A stretch of 64,000 bases of DNA from Pantoea anthophila (GCF_006494375.1 NZ_VHIZ01000041.1:69927-133926); one strand, 5' to 3'. Shown: positions 52,942-62,034, counted from the stretch's first letter. Notes: generated from the sequence alone by a model not told the origin. Program-made: numbers and translations.

Positions 52942-54540
52942 ATGCGTGAAACAGATTTCAATGTCGGCTATCCCTCTTATCGCGTACCGATGATGGGACG
53001 TAACGCCGTCGCCACCTCCCAGCCGCTGGCGGCGCAGGCCGGTCTTCGTATGCTGCAACAGGGAGGTAACGCCGTGGATGCGGCGGTCGCCACGGCCATG
53101 GCCTTAACCGTGCTGGAGCCGACCGGAAACGGCATCGGCAGCGATGCCTTTGCCATTGTCTGGGACGGCCACACGCTGCACGGGCTGAACGCGTCCGGCC
53201 GAGCCCCCGCCGCCTGGCATCCTGAACGCTTTGCCGCATCAGACACCATGCCTGAAACCGGCTGGGAGTCCGTCACCGTGCCGGGGGCCGTCTCGGCCTG
53301 GGTCACCCTGGCTGAGCGCTTCGGCACACTGCCGCTGACCACTCTGGCGCAGCCAGCGATCGATTATGCGCGCGACGGTTTTCCGGTTTCACCGCTGATT
53401 GCTCAGCTCTGGCAGCGCGGCTATGACAAGCTGCGGGATCAGCCTGGCTTCAGCCGCTGCTTTGCGCCGCAGGGCCGCCCACCGCGCGCGGGTGACATTT
53501 TCCGCAACCCGGCGCAGGCCAGCACCCTGCAGGCGATCGCTGAGAGCCGGGGAGAGAGTTTTTATCGCGGCGAACTGGCGCAGAAGATGGCAGACTTTGC
53601 CCGCGAGCATGGCGCAGCCCTGACGCTGGAGGATTTGAAAAATCATCGCGCCGACTGGGTCACCCTGCTCTCCCATCCGTTTGCCGGCGGATCGGTTCAG
53701 GAGTTGCCGCCTAACGGTCAGGGCATCGCCACCCTGATTGCGCTCGGCATCCTGGAGGAGTGGGAGATTCATCGCTACGCGCCCGATTCTCCGCAGTGGC
53801 TGCATCTGTCGATTGAGGCGATGAAGCTGGCTCTGGTCGATCTGGAGCGCTATGTCACCGATGAAGATCACCTCGAATTTCCGGCTGACCGCCTGCTGAG
53901 CAGCGACTACCTCCGCCAGCGCGCCGCGCTGATTGACCCTGGCCAGGCGGGCGATTTTCGCTTTGGGTCGCCGCAGCAAAGCGGCACCGTTTATGTGGCC
54001 ACCGGCGATGCCAGCGGCATGATGGTTTCATTTATTCAGTCTAACTACATGGGATTTGGCTCCGGGGTGGTGGTGCCTGACACGGGCATCAGCCTGCAGA
54101 ACCGGGGTGCCGGGTTTTCACTTGACCCCTCTCATCCTAACCTTGTGGCGGGGGGTAAGCGCCCCTTCCATACCATCATTCCGGCCTTTGCGCGGGATGA
54201 GCAGGGCCAGCCGCTGATGGCGTTTGGCGTAATGGGCGGCCCGATGCAGGCGCAGGGGCATGTCCAGCTGGCGCTGCGCATCATGCTTCACCGGCAAAAT
54301 CCTCAGGCGGCGATTGATGCGCCGCGCTGGCGGGTGGTGCAGGGACGCGAGGTGGTGTTTGAGTCAACGATCGATCGCAATACCCTGAGCACCCTGCGCC
54401 GCATGGGACACAACGTGGTGCTGGAAGATCCGCTGAGCAATTACAATTTTGGCGGTGCGCAGGCAATCGTGCGCGATCCTCAGGGTTTCTACATTGCGGC
54501 CAGCGAGAGCCGTAAAGATGGTCAGGCGGTGGTGTTCTGA
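52942..54540 (+). CDS. Gamma-glutamyltransferase family protein (YwrD-like, no signal peptide)
   Basis: 532 residues of the Ntn-hydrolase GGT family. The N-terminal subunit begins MRETDFNVGYPSYRVPMMGRNAVATSQPLAAQAG with GGNAVDAAVATAMALTVLEPTGNGIGSD, typical of GGT. The autocatalytic Thr is expected at residue 349 (QQSGTVYVATGD), which would start the small subunit; NYMGFGSGVVVPDTGISLQNRG and GGKRPFHTIIP follow. Unlike E. coli Ggt there is no signal peptide, so it is cytoplasmic and closer to B. subtilis YwrD. It may act on glutathione or other gamma-glutamyl or acylamide compounds. AAGGA lies before the ATG. Confidence 0.85.
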   Translation: MRETDFNVGYPSYRVPMMGRNAVATSQPLAAQAGLRMLQQGGNAVDAAVATAMALTVLEPTGNGIGSDAFAIVWDGHTLHGLNASGRAPAAWHPERFAASDTMPETGWESVTVPGAVSAWVTLAERFGTLPLTTLAQPAIDYARDGFPVSPLIAQLWQRGYDKLRDQPGFSRCFAPQGRPPRAGDIFRNPAQASTLQAIAESRGESFYRGELAQKMADFAREHGAALTLEDLKNHRADWVTLLSHPFAGGSVQELPPNGQGIATLIALGILEEWEIHRYAPDSPQWLHLSIEAMKLALVDLERYVTDEDHLEFPADRLLSSDYLRQRAALIDPGQAGDFRFGSPQQSGTVYVATGDASGMMVSFIQSNYMGFGSGVVVPDTGISLQNRGAGFSLDPSHPNLVAGGKRPFHTIIPAFARDEQGQPLMAFGVMGGPMQAQGHVQLALRIMLHRQNPQAAIDAPRWRVVQGREVVFESTIDRNTLSTLRRMGHNVVLEDPLSNYNFGGAQAIVRDPQGFYIAASESRKDGQAVVF

Positions 54541-54569
54541 AGCGACGTTCAGCCTGCTCAGCATCACAG

Positions 54570-54593
54570 AGGGCGTGCTGCCTGGCACGCCCT
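54570..54593 (+). terminator. Stem-loop after the gamma-glutamyltransferase gene
   Basis: 9-bp stem AGGGCGTGC/GCACGCCCT with a 6-nt loop, 29 bp past the stop. No T-run, so either Rho-dependent or a 3'-end stabiliser. Confidence 0.5.
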
Positions 54594-54660
54594 GACGCCC
54601 CGGCGCGGAGGTGCGATGACGCGGGTTGCAGAAAGTCTCTGTTTCACGTGTGGTTTCACA

Positions 54661-54690
54661 TTGTGCCGTGACCAGGGATTGTTCTATTCT
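54661..54690 (+). promoter_or_regulatory. Candidate promoter of the yiaF-like gene
   Basis: TTGTGC (54661-54666), 18-bp spacer, TATTCT (54685-54690), 53 bp before the start codon. Confidence 0.45.
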
Positions 54691-54743
54691 TTAGGCCATT
54701 CTTACCTGGATATCAGACAGTATCACCGACAGGAGTTGAACCC

Positions 54744-55460
54744 ATGGCTTCAGGACTTACCCGCATCCTGGCACGCAGCGGCATGATGATCGCTGGCGTG
54801 CTGATCGTGCTGCAACTCACCGCGTGCGGTGATAAAGAAGGCGAGCAGCGCAAAGCATTTATCGATTTCCTCCAGAATACCGTTATGCGCAGCGGCGAGC
54901 ATCTGCCCAGCCTGAGCGAAAATCAGAAGCAGAGTTTTGGCAACTTCGCCAGCGACTACGCCATCCTGTATGGCTTCTCACAGCAGGCGAATAAAGCCGT
55001 TGAGCAGGGGATGCGCCCGGTGGTCGATGAGCTGTCTGCCATTCGCGTGCCGCAGGATTACCTCAGCCGTCGTGACTCACTCCGCCAGGCCACCAGCGCC
55101 CTGGTGATCGTCACGCAGCAGATTGAGAGCGCCAAAATGCAGGCGGACAGCAGCAAAGCGACCCTGAAGCAGCAGGATGATCTGAAAAAGGTCTACGACA
55201 GCGCCTACAACAAAGTGGTGACGGTGCCTGCCAATCAACTGATCCCGCTGTTGCCTCAGCTCCAGGCGCTGAGTCAGGGCGCGGTCCAGGCTGGCGACTT
55301 CCTGCAATCGCAGGGAACCCGCGTCAGCTTCAATGATGGCGGTGTGCAGTTCCCGACCGAGGAGCAGGCTTCGCAATACAATGCGCTGATGAGCACCGTG
55401 TCAGCCAATGCGCAGGCTCTGCCTCAGGCTCAGGCCGCCGTTCAGGCGGGTCTGCAGTAA
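54744..55460 (+). CDS. yiaF: DUF3053 lipoprotein YiaF
   Basis: 238 residues. Lipoprotein signal: basic start, hydrophobic core and lipobox LTAC with Cys28, followed by GDKEGE. The rest is the DUF3053 domain (QRKAFIDFLQNTVM, LPSLSENQKQSFGNFASDYAIL), largely helical with coiled-coil-like Gln-rich stretches. Function unknown; the family is confined to enterobacteria. AGGAG precedes the ATG and a strong terminator follows. E. coli yiaF is near yiaG as here. Confidence 0.88.
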   Translation: MASGLTRILARSGMMIAGVLIVLQLTACGDKEGEQRKAFIDFLQNTVMRSGEHLPSLSENQKQSFGNFASDYAILYGFSQQANKAVEQGMRPVVDELSAIRVPQDYLSRRDSLRQATSALVIVTQQIESAKMQADSSKATLKQQDDLKKVYDSAYNKVVTVPANQLIPLLPQLQALSQGAVQAGDFLQSQGTRVSFNDGGVQFPTEEQASQYNALMSTVSANAQALPQAQAAVQAGLQ

Positions 55461-55470
55461 CACTTTTTAC

Positions 55471-55501
55471 GGGCAGGCATCGATCGCCTGCCCCTTTTTT
55501 T
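55471..55501 (+). terminator. Terminator of yiaF
   Basis: GGGCAGGC-n7-GCCTGCCC followed by C and seven T, 10 bp past the stop. Confidence 0.95.
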
Positions 55502-55573
55502 CCCCGCCTCTTCTGCCCCTGAATCCCCCGCTGACTAAAGTGTGATCTGGCGCATTTTCGACCAAAAATAGTT

Positions 55574-55589
55574 TGTGATCTCAGTCACA
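55574..55589. promoter_or_regulatory. CRP site 1 (mtlA)
   Basis: TGTGATCTCAGTCACA, perfect TGTGA-N6-TCACA. Confidence 0.88.
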
Positions 55590-55617
55590 TTTACATAACA
55601 AACCCTGCCATCACGAA

Positions 55618-55633
55618 TGTGATATTCATCACA
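55618..55633. promoter_or_regulatory. CRP site 2 (mtlA)
   Basis: TGTGATATTCATCACA, perfect TGTGA-N6-TCACA. Confidence 0.9.
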
Positions 55634-55690
55634 GATAAGCCGGTGCGCCGGTCATAATTCAGGCAAAGTCACCGTGCCCGCCTCTGTATT

Positions 55691-55706
55691 TGTGATCAAA
55701 GTCACG
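55691..55706. promoter_or_regulatory. CRP site 3 (mtlA)
   Basis: TGTGATCAAAGTCACG, nine of ten core bases. Confidence 0.85.
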
Positions 55707-55734
55707 CTAATAGACCCCGTCCCCACCGTAAATG

Positions 55735-55750
55735 AGTGATGTGGATCACA
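55735..55750. promoter_or_regulatory. CRP site 4, nearest to mtlA
   Basis: AGTGATGTGGATCACA, nine of ten core bases. Its position relative to the -10 candidates fits a class I site (centre about -60 to -72). Confidence 0.78.
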
Positions 55751-55891
55751 CTTATTCCGGGCCCTACGCAGTGCCAGATTCGCGTGATAGAGTCCGCGTG
55801 CATACAGTAATACCACCGGCTCTGGTCGGGGTGGCTAAACAAAAACAAACGCGCTCTCCTATTGCAGCGCGTCTCAATAAGGGGTGGGTTT

Positions 55892-57826
55892 ATGTCCTCA
55901 TCAGTCAAGGTCAAAGTACAGAGCTTTGGTCGCTTTCTGAGTAATATGGTGATGCCAAACATCGGGGCGTTTATCGCCTGGGGTATCATCACCGCACTGT
56001 TTATTCCAACCGGCTGGATCCCTAACGAAACGCTGGCCAAACTGGTCGGCCCGATGATCACCTACCTGCTGCCGCTGCTGATCGGTTTTACCGGCGGGCG
56101 TCTGGTGGGCGGCGATCGCGGCGGCGTGGTCGGTGCTATCACCACCATGGGTGTGATCGTGGGTGCCGATATGCCGATGTTCCTCGGCGCGATGATTGCC
56201 GGTCCGCTGGGTGGCTGGGCCATTCGCTCGTTTGACCGGGCGATCGACGGTAAAATCAAAAGCGGCTTCGAGATGCTGGTTAACAACTTCTCGGCCGGTA
56301 TTATCGGGATGATCCTGGCGCTGCTGGCTTTCCTGGCCATCGGTCCGCTGGTGGAAGGTCTGTCTCACATTCTCGCCGCCGGCGTGAACCTGATGGTGCA
56401 GAACAACCTGCTGCCACTGACCTCCATCTTCGTTGAACCGGCGAAAATCCTGTTCCTGAACAACGCCATTAACCACGGCATCTTCTCGCCGCTCGGTATC
56501 CAGCAGGCGAGTGAAGCGGGCAAATCGATTTTCTTCCTGATCGAAGCCAACCCGGGTCCGGGTATGGGCGTGCTGATGGCCTACATGTTCTTTGGTCGCG
56601 GCAGTGCCAAACAGTCTGCGGGGGGTGCGGCGATTATCCACTTCCTGGGCGGCATCCATGAAATCTACTTCCCGTATGTGCTGATGGCCCCTCGCCTGCT
56701 GCTGGCGGTGATCCTGGGCGGGATGACCGGTGTCTTCACGCTGACCGTGCTGAACGGCGGCCTGGTCTCTCCGGCTTCACCCGGTTCTATCCTGGCGGTG
56801 CTGGCGATGACGCCAAAAGGTGCCTACTTCGCCAACATCGCGGCGATTGCTGCCGCCTTCGCTGTCTCCTTCGTGGTCTCTGCGATCCTGCTGAAAACCA
56901 GCAAAGTCAAAGAAGATGACGATATCGAAGCGGCAACCCAGCGCATGCATGAGATGAAAGCGCAGTCGAAAGGTCAGGGTGCAGCGGGTGGCGCTATCGC
57001 CAGCGATGCCATGAGCGTCGATCTGCATCACGTCCGTAAAATCATCGTCGCCTGTGATGCCGGTATGGGCTCCAGCGCCATGGGCGCAGGCGTGCTGCGC
57101 AAGAAAGTGCAGGACGCGGGCCTGAGCAATGTTTCGGTAACCAATACCGCCATCAACGCTCTGCCGGGCGATGTCGATCTGGTGATCACCCACCGCGACC
57201 TGACCGAACGCGCCATTCGTCAGGCACCGCATGCACAGCATATTTCGCTGAACAACTTCCTCGACAGCGCGCTCTACAGCACCCTGACCGAGCGTCTGGT
57301 GGCGGCAAACCGCAGCGACCTCCATCGTGAAACGGTCAACACTGCCCTGTCTGACAGTTACGATGAAGGCAACGCACACCTGTTTAAGCTGGGCGCGGAT
57401 AACGTCTTCCTCGGCCTGAGCGCCAGCAACAAAGAGCAGGCCATCCGCTTTGCGGGTGAGCAGCTGGTGAAAGGCGGTTACGTTGAGCCTGAATATGTTG
57501 AGGCGATGCTGGCGCGTGAAAAACTGACGCCGACCTACCTCGGCGAGTCGATCGCGGTGCCGCACGGCACGGTTGAAGCCAAAGATCGCGTGCTGAAAAC
57601 CGGCGTGGTGTTCTGCCAGTATCCGGCAGGCGTCCTGTTCGGCGAAGATGCGGACGATGTGGCGCGCCTGGTAATTGGTATTGCGGCCCGCAACAACGAG
57701 CACATTCAGGTCATCACCAGCCTGACCAATGCGCTGGATGATGACAGCGTGATTGAGAAGCTGGCGAACACCAGCAGCGTGCAGGAAGTGCTGGATCTGC
57801 TGTCAGGCAAACCGGCACTCGCGTAA
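55892..57826 (+). CDS. mtlA: Mannitol-specific PTS enzyme IICBA MtlA
   Basis: 644 residues (E. coli 637) from the ATG at 55892 (MSSSVKVKVQSFGRF); the frame is open 30 bp further upstream. Domain IIC (about 1-335) is the membrane channel, IIB (about 375-470) has the phosphocysteine Cys388 in VACDAGMGSSAMG, and IIA (about 500-640) has the phosphohistidine His558 in VPHGT. It takes up and phosphorylates mannitol to mannitol 1-phosphate. A GGGGTGG stretch is the likely ribosome site. First gene of mtlADR, downstream of several CRP sites. Confidence 0.97.
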   Translation: MSSSVKVKVQSFGRFLSNMVMPNIGAFIAWGIITALFIPTGWIPNETLAKLVGPMITYLLPLLIGFTGGRLVGGDRGGVVGAITTMGVIVGADMPMFLGAMIAGPLGGWAIRSFDRAIDGKIKSGFEMLVNNFSAGIIGMILALLAFLAIGPLVEGLSHILAAGVNLMVQNNLLPLTSIFVEPAKILFLNNAINHGIFSPLGIQQASEAGKSIFFLIEANPGPGMGVLMAYMFFGRGSAKQSAGGAAIIHFLGGIHEIYFPYVLMAPRLLLAVILGGMTGVFTLTVLNGGLVSPASPGSILAVLAMTPKGAYFANIAAIAAAFAVSFVVSAILLKTSKVKEDDDIEAATQRMHEMKAQSKGQGAAGGAIASDAMSVDLHHVRKIIVACDAGMGSSAMGAGVLRKKVQDAGLSNVSVTNTAINALPGDVDLVITHRDLTERAIRQAPHAQHISLNNFLDSALYSTLTERLVAANRSDLHRETVNTALSDSYDEGNAHLFKLGADNVFLGLSASNKEQAIRFAGEQLVKGGYVEPEYVEAMLAREKLTPTYLGESIAVPHGTVEAKDRVLKTGVVFCQYPAGVLFGEDADDVARLVIGIAARNNEHIQVITSLTNALDDDSVIEKLANTSSVQEVLDLLSGKPALA

Positions 57827-57872
57827 TTCAAGGCTGTTTTTCCCTGGGGCGGTCATGCCCGTCCCGATTTCC

Positions 57873-57894
57873 TGGGGCGGGTTTGCCCGCCCCA
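57873..57894 (+). terminator. Stem-loop between mtlA and mtlD
   Basis: 9-bp stem TGGGGCGGG/CCCGCCCCA with a TTTG loop, preceded by an imperfect copy at 57844-57865 (GGGGCGG ... CCCGTCCC). No T-run after it; more likely an mRNA processing or stabilising element in the operon than a full terminator. Confidence 0.5.
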
Positions 57895-57920
57895 TCGTCA
57901 TTTGATATGGGTCAAAAATT

Positions 57921-59069
57921 ATGAAAGCGTTACATTTCGGAGCAGGAAACATTGGTCGCGGCTTTATCGGCAAATTACTGGCTGATGCAGGTATCGAACT
58001 GGTTTTTGCTGATGTGAATCAGGCGGTGCTGGATGCACTGAACGCGCGTCATGAGTACCCCGTTCATGTGGTTGGCGAGCAGGCCAGAACAGAAACCGTT
58101 AAAGGCGTCAGCGCGGTAAACAGCACCAGTGATGAGATCGTCACCCTGATTGCGGAGGTGGATCTGGTCACCACCGCCGTGGGGCCGCAGATCCTGGAGC
58201 GTATCGCCGGTAGCGTGGCCAAAGGGCTGGCAAAACGCAGCGACAACGGTAATACCCGTCCGTTGAATATCATCGCCTGCGAGAACATGGTGCGCGGCAC
58301 CAGCCAGCTGAAACAGCATGTGCTGAAGGCGCTGCCCGAACAGTATCACGCCTGGCTGGAGCAGCATGTTGGCTTCGTGGATTCCGCCGTTGACCGCATC
58401 GTGCCGCCAACCGAAGCGGGCAGCAGCGATCCGCTGGAGGTGACGGTTGAAACCTTCAGCGAGTGGATCGTGGATAAAACCCAGTTCAAAGGTGACCTGC
58501 CGACTATTCCGGGCATGGAACTGACCGACAACCTGATGGCGTTTGTCGAGCGTAAGCTTTTCACCCTGAATACCGGCCACGCGATTACCGCCTACCTCGG
58601 CCAGATGGCGGGTCACCAGACCATTCGCGATGCCATTCTTGACGAAAAAATCCGGGCCATGGTGAAAGGCGCGATGGAGGAGAGCGGCGCCGTCCTGATT
58701 AAGCGCTACGGTTTTGACGCAGAGAAACATGCGGCTTACATCCGCAAGATCCTCGGCCGTTTTGAAAACCCCTATCTGAAAGATGAGGTTGAGCGCGTCG
58801 GGCGTCAGCCACTGCGTAAACTCAGCGCGGGCGATCGCCTGATCAAGCCGACGCTGGGGACGCTGGAGTACGGTTTACCGCACGCCAGCCTGGTGCAGGG
58901 AATTGCCGCGGCGATGCACTATCACAGCGACCAGGACCCGCAGGCGCAGGAGCTGGCTGCACTGCTGGCAGAGAAAGGTCCACAGGCGACGCTGGCGGAG
59001 ATCTCAGGGCTGGATGCTGACAGCGAGGTCGTGGCTTCGGTGGTGAGCGCCTGGCACGCTATGGCATAA
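57921..59069 (+). CDS. mtlD: Mannitol-1-phosphate 5-dehydrogenase MtlD
   Basis: 382 residues, same as E. coli. Oxidises mannitol 1-phosphate to fructose 6-phosphate with NAD. N-terminal Rossmann motif [11 protein letters not shown] at residues 7-17, the family motif [10 protein letters not shown], and the catalytic lysine region [10 protein letters not shown]. Long-chain dehydrogenase (PSLDR) family. It lies 94 bp after mtlA and 7 bp before mtlR. Confidence 0.97.
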   Translation: MKALHFGAGNIGRGFIGKLLADAGIELVFADVNQAVLDALNARHEYPVHVVGEQARTETVKGVSAVNSTSDEIVTLIAEVDLVTTAVGPQILERIAGSVAKGLAKRSDNGNTRPLNIIACENMVRGTSQLKQHVLKALPEQYHAWLEQHVGFVDSAVDRIVPPTEAGSSDPLEVTVETFSEWIVDKTQFKGDLPTIPGMELTDNLMAFVERKLFTLNTGHAITAYLGQMAGHQTIRDAILDEKIRAMVKGAMEESGAVLIKRYGFDAEKHAAYIRKILGRFENPYLKDEVERVGRQPLRKLSAGDRLIKPTLGTLEYGLPHASLVQGIAAAMHYHSDQDPQAQELAALLAEKGPQATLAEISGLDADSEVVASVVSAWHAMA

Positions 59070-59076
59070 TGCGCGC

Positions 59077-59679
59077 GTGTTAGTGACGCAAGCCGGGCGC
59101 AGTTCGCCTGCGCCCAACGGCGGTATTGAACCCATGCAGGCAATAATGGAAGAGAAGCAAGCTTTTGAGAACCGGGTGCTTGAGCGCCTGAACGCCGGTC
59201 GTTCGGTGAGAAGCTTTCTGATCGCCGCCGTTGAGCTATTGGCGGAAGCCGTCAATCTGCTGGTGCTGCAGGTGTTCCGCAAAGATGACTATGCGGTCAA
59301 ATATGCGGTAGAACCGCTGCTGCTGGGCGATGGGCCTCTAGGCGAACTCTCGGTTCGCCTGAAGCTGATCTACGGCCTGGGCGTCATCAGCCGGCACGAA
59401 TATGAAGATGCTGAGCTGCTGCTGGCGCTCCGCGAAGAGCTGAATCACGACACCGGGGAGTATCGTTTTACCGACGATGAAATTCTGGGCCCCTTTGGCG
59501 AGCTGCACTGCGTGACCGCCTGGCCGCCCGCACCGGTGTTTCACACCGACGATGCAGAACTGCGCAGCATGCAGCAGCAGCGCTATCTGCAGATGGTGCG
59601 ATCCACCATGGTTCTCTCCCTCACCGAGCTTATCGCCCGCATCAGTATGAAGCAGGCGTTTAAAAAGTCCGGCAGCTAA
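59077..59679 (+). CDS. mtlR: Mannitol operon repressor MtlR
   Basis: 200 residues from a GTG at 59077 (E. coli MtlR 195); the ATG at 59134 (MQAIMEEKQAF) is an alternative and neither has a clear Shine-Dalgarno. The body FENRVLERLNAG, VRSFLIAAVELLAEAVNLLVLQVFRKDDYAVKYAVEPLL, LIYGLGVISRHEYEDAELL and DEILGPFGELHCV is nearly that of E. coli. MtlR has no DNA-binding domain of known type and is thought to act indirectly with HPr. A strong terminator follows. Confidence 0.93.
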   Translation: MLVTQAGRSSPAPNGGIEPMQAIMEEKQAFENRVLERLNAGRSVRSFLIAAVELLAEAVNLLVLQVFRKDDYAVKYAVEPLLLGDGPLGELSVRLKLIYGLGVISRHEYEDAELLLALREELNHDTGEYRFTDDEILGPFGELHCVTAWPPAPVFHTDDAELRSMQQQRYLQMVRSTMVLSLTELIARISMKQAFKKSGS

Positions 59680-59686
59680 TCCCGTC

Positions 59687-59710
59687 AGGCGCCCTTGCGG
59701 CGCCTTTTTT
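59687..59710 (+). terminator. Terminator of mtlADR
   Basis: AGGCGCC-n5-GGCGCCT followed by T6, 7 bp past the mtlR stop. Confidence 0.94.
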
Positions 59711-59781
59711 GCCTTAACCTGTCGGGAACCGGCGCCAGATTTGGTGTATCCTTGGCCTGTTTTCCTCAACGAGTTGTTGTC

Positions 59782-60144
59782 ATGAAAGAGCAAGAAAAGA
59801 ACGAAATCAAACGTCTCAGCGATCAGCTGGACGCACTGAACCGCAAAGAGCCGCAGTTACTGGAATCGGGTGATGCCGAGAAACTGGGCGCGCTGCTAAA
59901 AGAGAAAGAAACGCTGGTCACGGAAATTGAGCGTCTGCGCAATCAGCGGGTTGAAAAGCTGAGTGCTGAAGCGCAGAAGCTGCAAAAGATGGGCTTCAGC
60001 CGCGAAATTACCAAAAAAGAGCAGGCAAATCTGGGTGCGCTGAAGAAAAGCGTGCGCGGCCTGGTCGTGGTGCATCCAATGACCGCGCTGGGACGTGAAA
60101 TGGGTCTGAAAGTGATGACCGGCTTCGCCAGAACCGCATTCTGA
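59782..60144 (+). CDS. yibL: Ribosome-associated protein YibL
   Basis: 120 residues, same as E. coli YibL. The N-terminal half is a coiled coil ([19 protein letters not shown] onward, charged heptads to about 65); the C-terminal half is strongly conserved ([43 protein letters not shown]). E. coli YibL co-purifies with the large ribosomal subunit; its role is unknown. It lies just after mtlR in E. coli too. The ATG is at 59782; an open frame continues upstream without coding sense. Confidence 0.92.
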   Translation: MKEQEKNEIKRLSDQLDALNRKEPQLLESGDAEKLGALLKEKETLVTEIERLRNQRVEKLSAEAQKLQKMGFSREITKKEQANLGALKKSVRGLVVVHPMTALGREMGLKVMTGFARTAF

Positions 60145-60150
60145 GCCCGC

Positions 60151-60170
60151 GATCAGGCGGCAGCCTGATC
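60151..60170. terminator. Stem-loop at the yibL / VirK-family junction
   Basis: GATCAGGC-GGCA-GCCTGATC, an 8-bp stem, 7 bp past the yibL stop and partly within the end of the convergent gene. No T-run. Confidence 0.4.
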
Positions 60171-61121
60171 GACATCGGCCTGGTGTTCGCCGGCGGCGGC
60201 ATAAACCTGCTCCGCCAGCGAATCCAGCAGTTCATAGCGACGGCGATACTCTGCCCGCTTCTTACTGGCGATCTCCTCCAGCGTTTTACGCGGCAGGCTC
60301 AGCGGCAGTCTGAACATCCCGTCCGGGCGAGCCTCGCCACTCAGCGACAGCCAGAACTCACTGTAGCTGGCAAAGAACTTATCCCCTTTGCTGTGACGAT
60401 AACGCAGACTGCGGAAGACGTGCGTCTCATCGCCCACCGCCAGAATAGCTTCCACGCCGCATTGCTTCGCCACAATAAATACCGCTTCCATTAACAGGCG
60501 TTTCGGAAAGAGACCCTGCGCCGCTTTGGTCGCCTCGCGGATCACCTCATTATTGATATGTTTCCGCGGGCCCTGTAATCCGCCAATTAATAGGGTGCGC
60601 TGGTTATTCTCGTTCAGAATAGAAAAAGAGAGCGAGGCGATCACGTCGTCGTTATAACGCAATACCAGCGTCACTTCACCTTCACGGTCGAAATAACCCG
60701 AGCTGCAGGAGAGCAGGAATTTCTCGCCATTTTTACCGATCAGCGTCGCCAGCGGATTATCAGACGCGCTCTGCAGCAGCTGACGCAGCGCCGGATTCGC
60801 CAGATTATTCATCAGGGTGTAGTGATCGAGAATGGCCTGTGCGCGGGCCGCAATGCTCATCCCCGAGCGCAGATAGGGCCGGTGCAGCTTGGCTGGCAGC
60901 AGTCCCTGGGTGCTCATCAGTAGGGCGCGCTGTGGTAATTGCGACAGCGCATCCAGATAATGCAGCGTAGTCAGCGGCGATATTAATGTTCTTAACACAA
61001 ATTTCAGCCGGAAGCGTTTACTCAGCCAGAGTTTATCCGGCACATATTTCCCACTGATTAACTGGAAAAAAAGCGAGGCAGTTGAATCGGTCGTGGATTC
61101 ATGAGTAGTTATAATTGACAT
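60153..61121 (-). CDS. VirK/YbjX family protein (DUF535)
   Basis: 322 residues from the ATG at 61121; a GTG four codons upstream (61133) is possible, and neither has a good ribosome site. The DUF535 signatures are present: KRFRLKFVLRTLISPLTTLHYL, LLPAKLHRPYLR, LAVGDETHVFRSLRYRHSKGDKFFASYSEFW and MFRLPLSLPRKTLEEIASKKRAEYRRRYELL. Members (E. coli YbjX, Salmonella VirK) are linked to virulence and membrane or peptide stress, with unknown biochemistry, and VirK is PhoP-controlled in Salmonella. No PhoP box was recognised here. It follows sodA on the same strand, beyond a terminator. Confidence 0.87.
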   Translation of the reverse strand: MSIITTHESTTDSTASLFFQLISGKYVPDKLWLSKRFRLKFVLRTLISPLTTLHYLDALSQLPQRALLMSTQGLLPAKLHRPYLRSGMSIAARAQAILDHYTLMNNLANPALRQLLQSASDNPLATLIGKNGEKFLLSCSSGYFDREGEVTLVLRYNDDVIASLSFSILNENNQRTLLIGGLQGPRKHINNEVIREATKAAQGLFPKRLLMEAVFIVAKQCGVEAILAVGDETHVFRSLRYRHSKGDKFFASYSEFWLSLSGEARPDGMFRLPLSLPRKTLEEIASKKRAEYRRRYELLDSLAEQVYAAAGEHQADVDQAAA

Positions 61122-61261
61122 AATCAGCGACACACAAAGAGTTAAGCAACGATGTCACTGAAAATAACATGGCCAATATCAACGGCAGGTTAATATCGGA
61201 CAACATTAAAGCGGATATTTTACGATTTCTGGTTCACTTTGAGACTGCATAAAATAGGGAT

Positions 61262-61294
61262 AAAAAAAACCGGCAAAATAGAATTTACCGGTTT
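61262..61294 (-). terminator. Terminator of sodA
   Basis: On the minus strand AAACCGG ... CCGGTTT (stem interrupted by one base, then AAA/TTT) is followed by a run of T. It lies 29 bp past the sodA stop. Confidence 0.88.
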
Positions 61295-61322
61295 ATCTTC
61301 ATCATGTTTACGTTTGGTTAAC

Positions 61323-61940
61323 TTACTGAGCAGCAGCGAAACGCGCAGCCGCTTCGTCCCAGTTAACGACGTTCCAGAACGCTTTGATGTAATCAGGACG
61401 TTTGTTCTGATACTTCAGGTAGTAAGCGTGTTCCCACACGTCCAGACCGATGATCGGGAAACCAGACACGCCGGCAACCGCTTCGCCCATCAGTGGGTTA
61501 TCCTGGTTTGCGGTTGATACCACAGCCAGTTTGTCACCCTGCTTAACCAGCCATGCCCAGCCAGAACCGAAACGGGTGGCTGCCGCTTTCTCAAACTCTT
61601 CCTGGAATTTTTCTACGCTGCCGAAATCTTTCTCAATCGCGGCTTTCAGGTCGCCCTGCAGCGTGGTGCCGGTTTTCAGGCCTTTCCAGAACAGGCTGTG
61701 GTTAGCGTGACCACCTGCGTTATTGCGCAGTGGGCCTTTTTTGTCTGCTGGCAGCTGATCCAGTTTGGTGATCAGCTCGTCAACCGGCAGATTGGCAAAT
61801 TCAGTGCCTTCCAGCGCCGCGTTAGCGTTGTTCACATAGGTCTGGTGATGTTTGGTGTGATGGATTTCCATCGTCTGCTTGTCGAAATGCGGTTCCAGTG
61901 CGTCGTATGCGTAAGGCAGGGATGGCAGTGAATAACTCAT
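61323..61940 (-). CDS. sodA: Superoxide dismutase (Mn) SodA
   Basis: 205 residues (E. coli 206). Converts superoxide to hydrogen peroxide and oxygen in the cytoplasm. Metal ligands are seen in [11 protein letters not shown] (His27), NHSLFWKG (His near 82) and [11 protein letters not shown] (Asp and His near 167 and 171). The Gly and Gln pattern (GGHANHS, GENPL-like NQDNPL) fits the Mn type. AGAGGAAG lies before the ATG at 61940. Confidence 0.96.
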   Translation of the reverse strand: MSYSLPSLPYAYDALEPHFDKQTMEIHHTKHHQTYVNNANAALEGTEFANLPVDELITKLDQLPADKKGPLRNNAGGHANHSLFWKGLKTGTTLQGDLKAAIEKDFGSVEKFQEEFEKAAATRFGSGWAWLVKQGDKLAVVSTANQDNPLMGEAVAGVSGFPIIGLDVWEHAYYLKYQNKRPDYIKAFWNVVNWDEAAARFAAAQ

Positions 61941-62007
61941 GTTCTTCCTCTCCATTTAGTGGGTGCAGCACGACGGATTCAGGACGTGCCGCGTAAGCAG
62001 TCGAATC

Positions 62008-62034
62008 ATTATAGTTAAATTCATGTAGCGTAAA
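62008..62034 (-). promoter_or_regulatory. sodA promoter
   Basis: On the minus strand TATAAT (62013-62008) within TTAACTATAATGATT, strongly like the E. coli sodA promoter, including the following ACTGCTTACGCGGCA. The -35 is weak (around 62029-62036), as expected for an activator-dependent promoter. The overlap with an ATAATGATT Fur-like half-site is suggestive only. Confidence 0.72.

Larger units (their letters stand above)
55502..55891 (+). promoter_or_regulatory. mtlA control region with multiple CRP sites
   Basis: The 390-bp leader carries four clear CRP sites (separate entries) and a fifth half-type match (TGTGA at about 55541-55545). E. coli mtlA is known for five CRP sites and MtlR repression. 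The core promoter is not certain; TAGAGT (55788-55793) or TACAGT (55803-55808) could be the -10. Confidence 0.7.

Noticed and set aside
61134..61322. PhoP box before the VirK-like gene
   Set aside because: No pair of GTTTA-type repeats with correct spacing on either strand.
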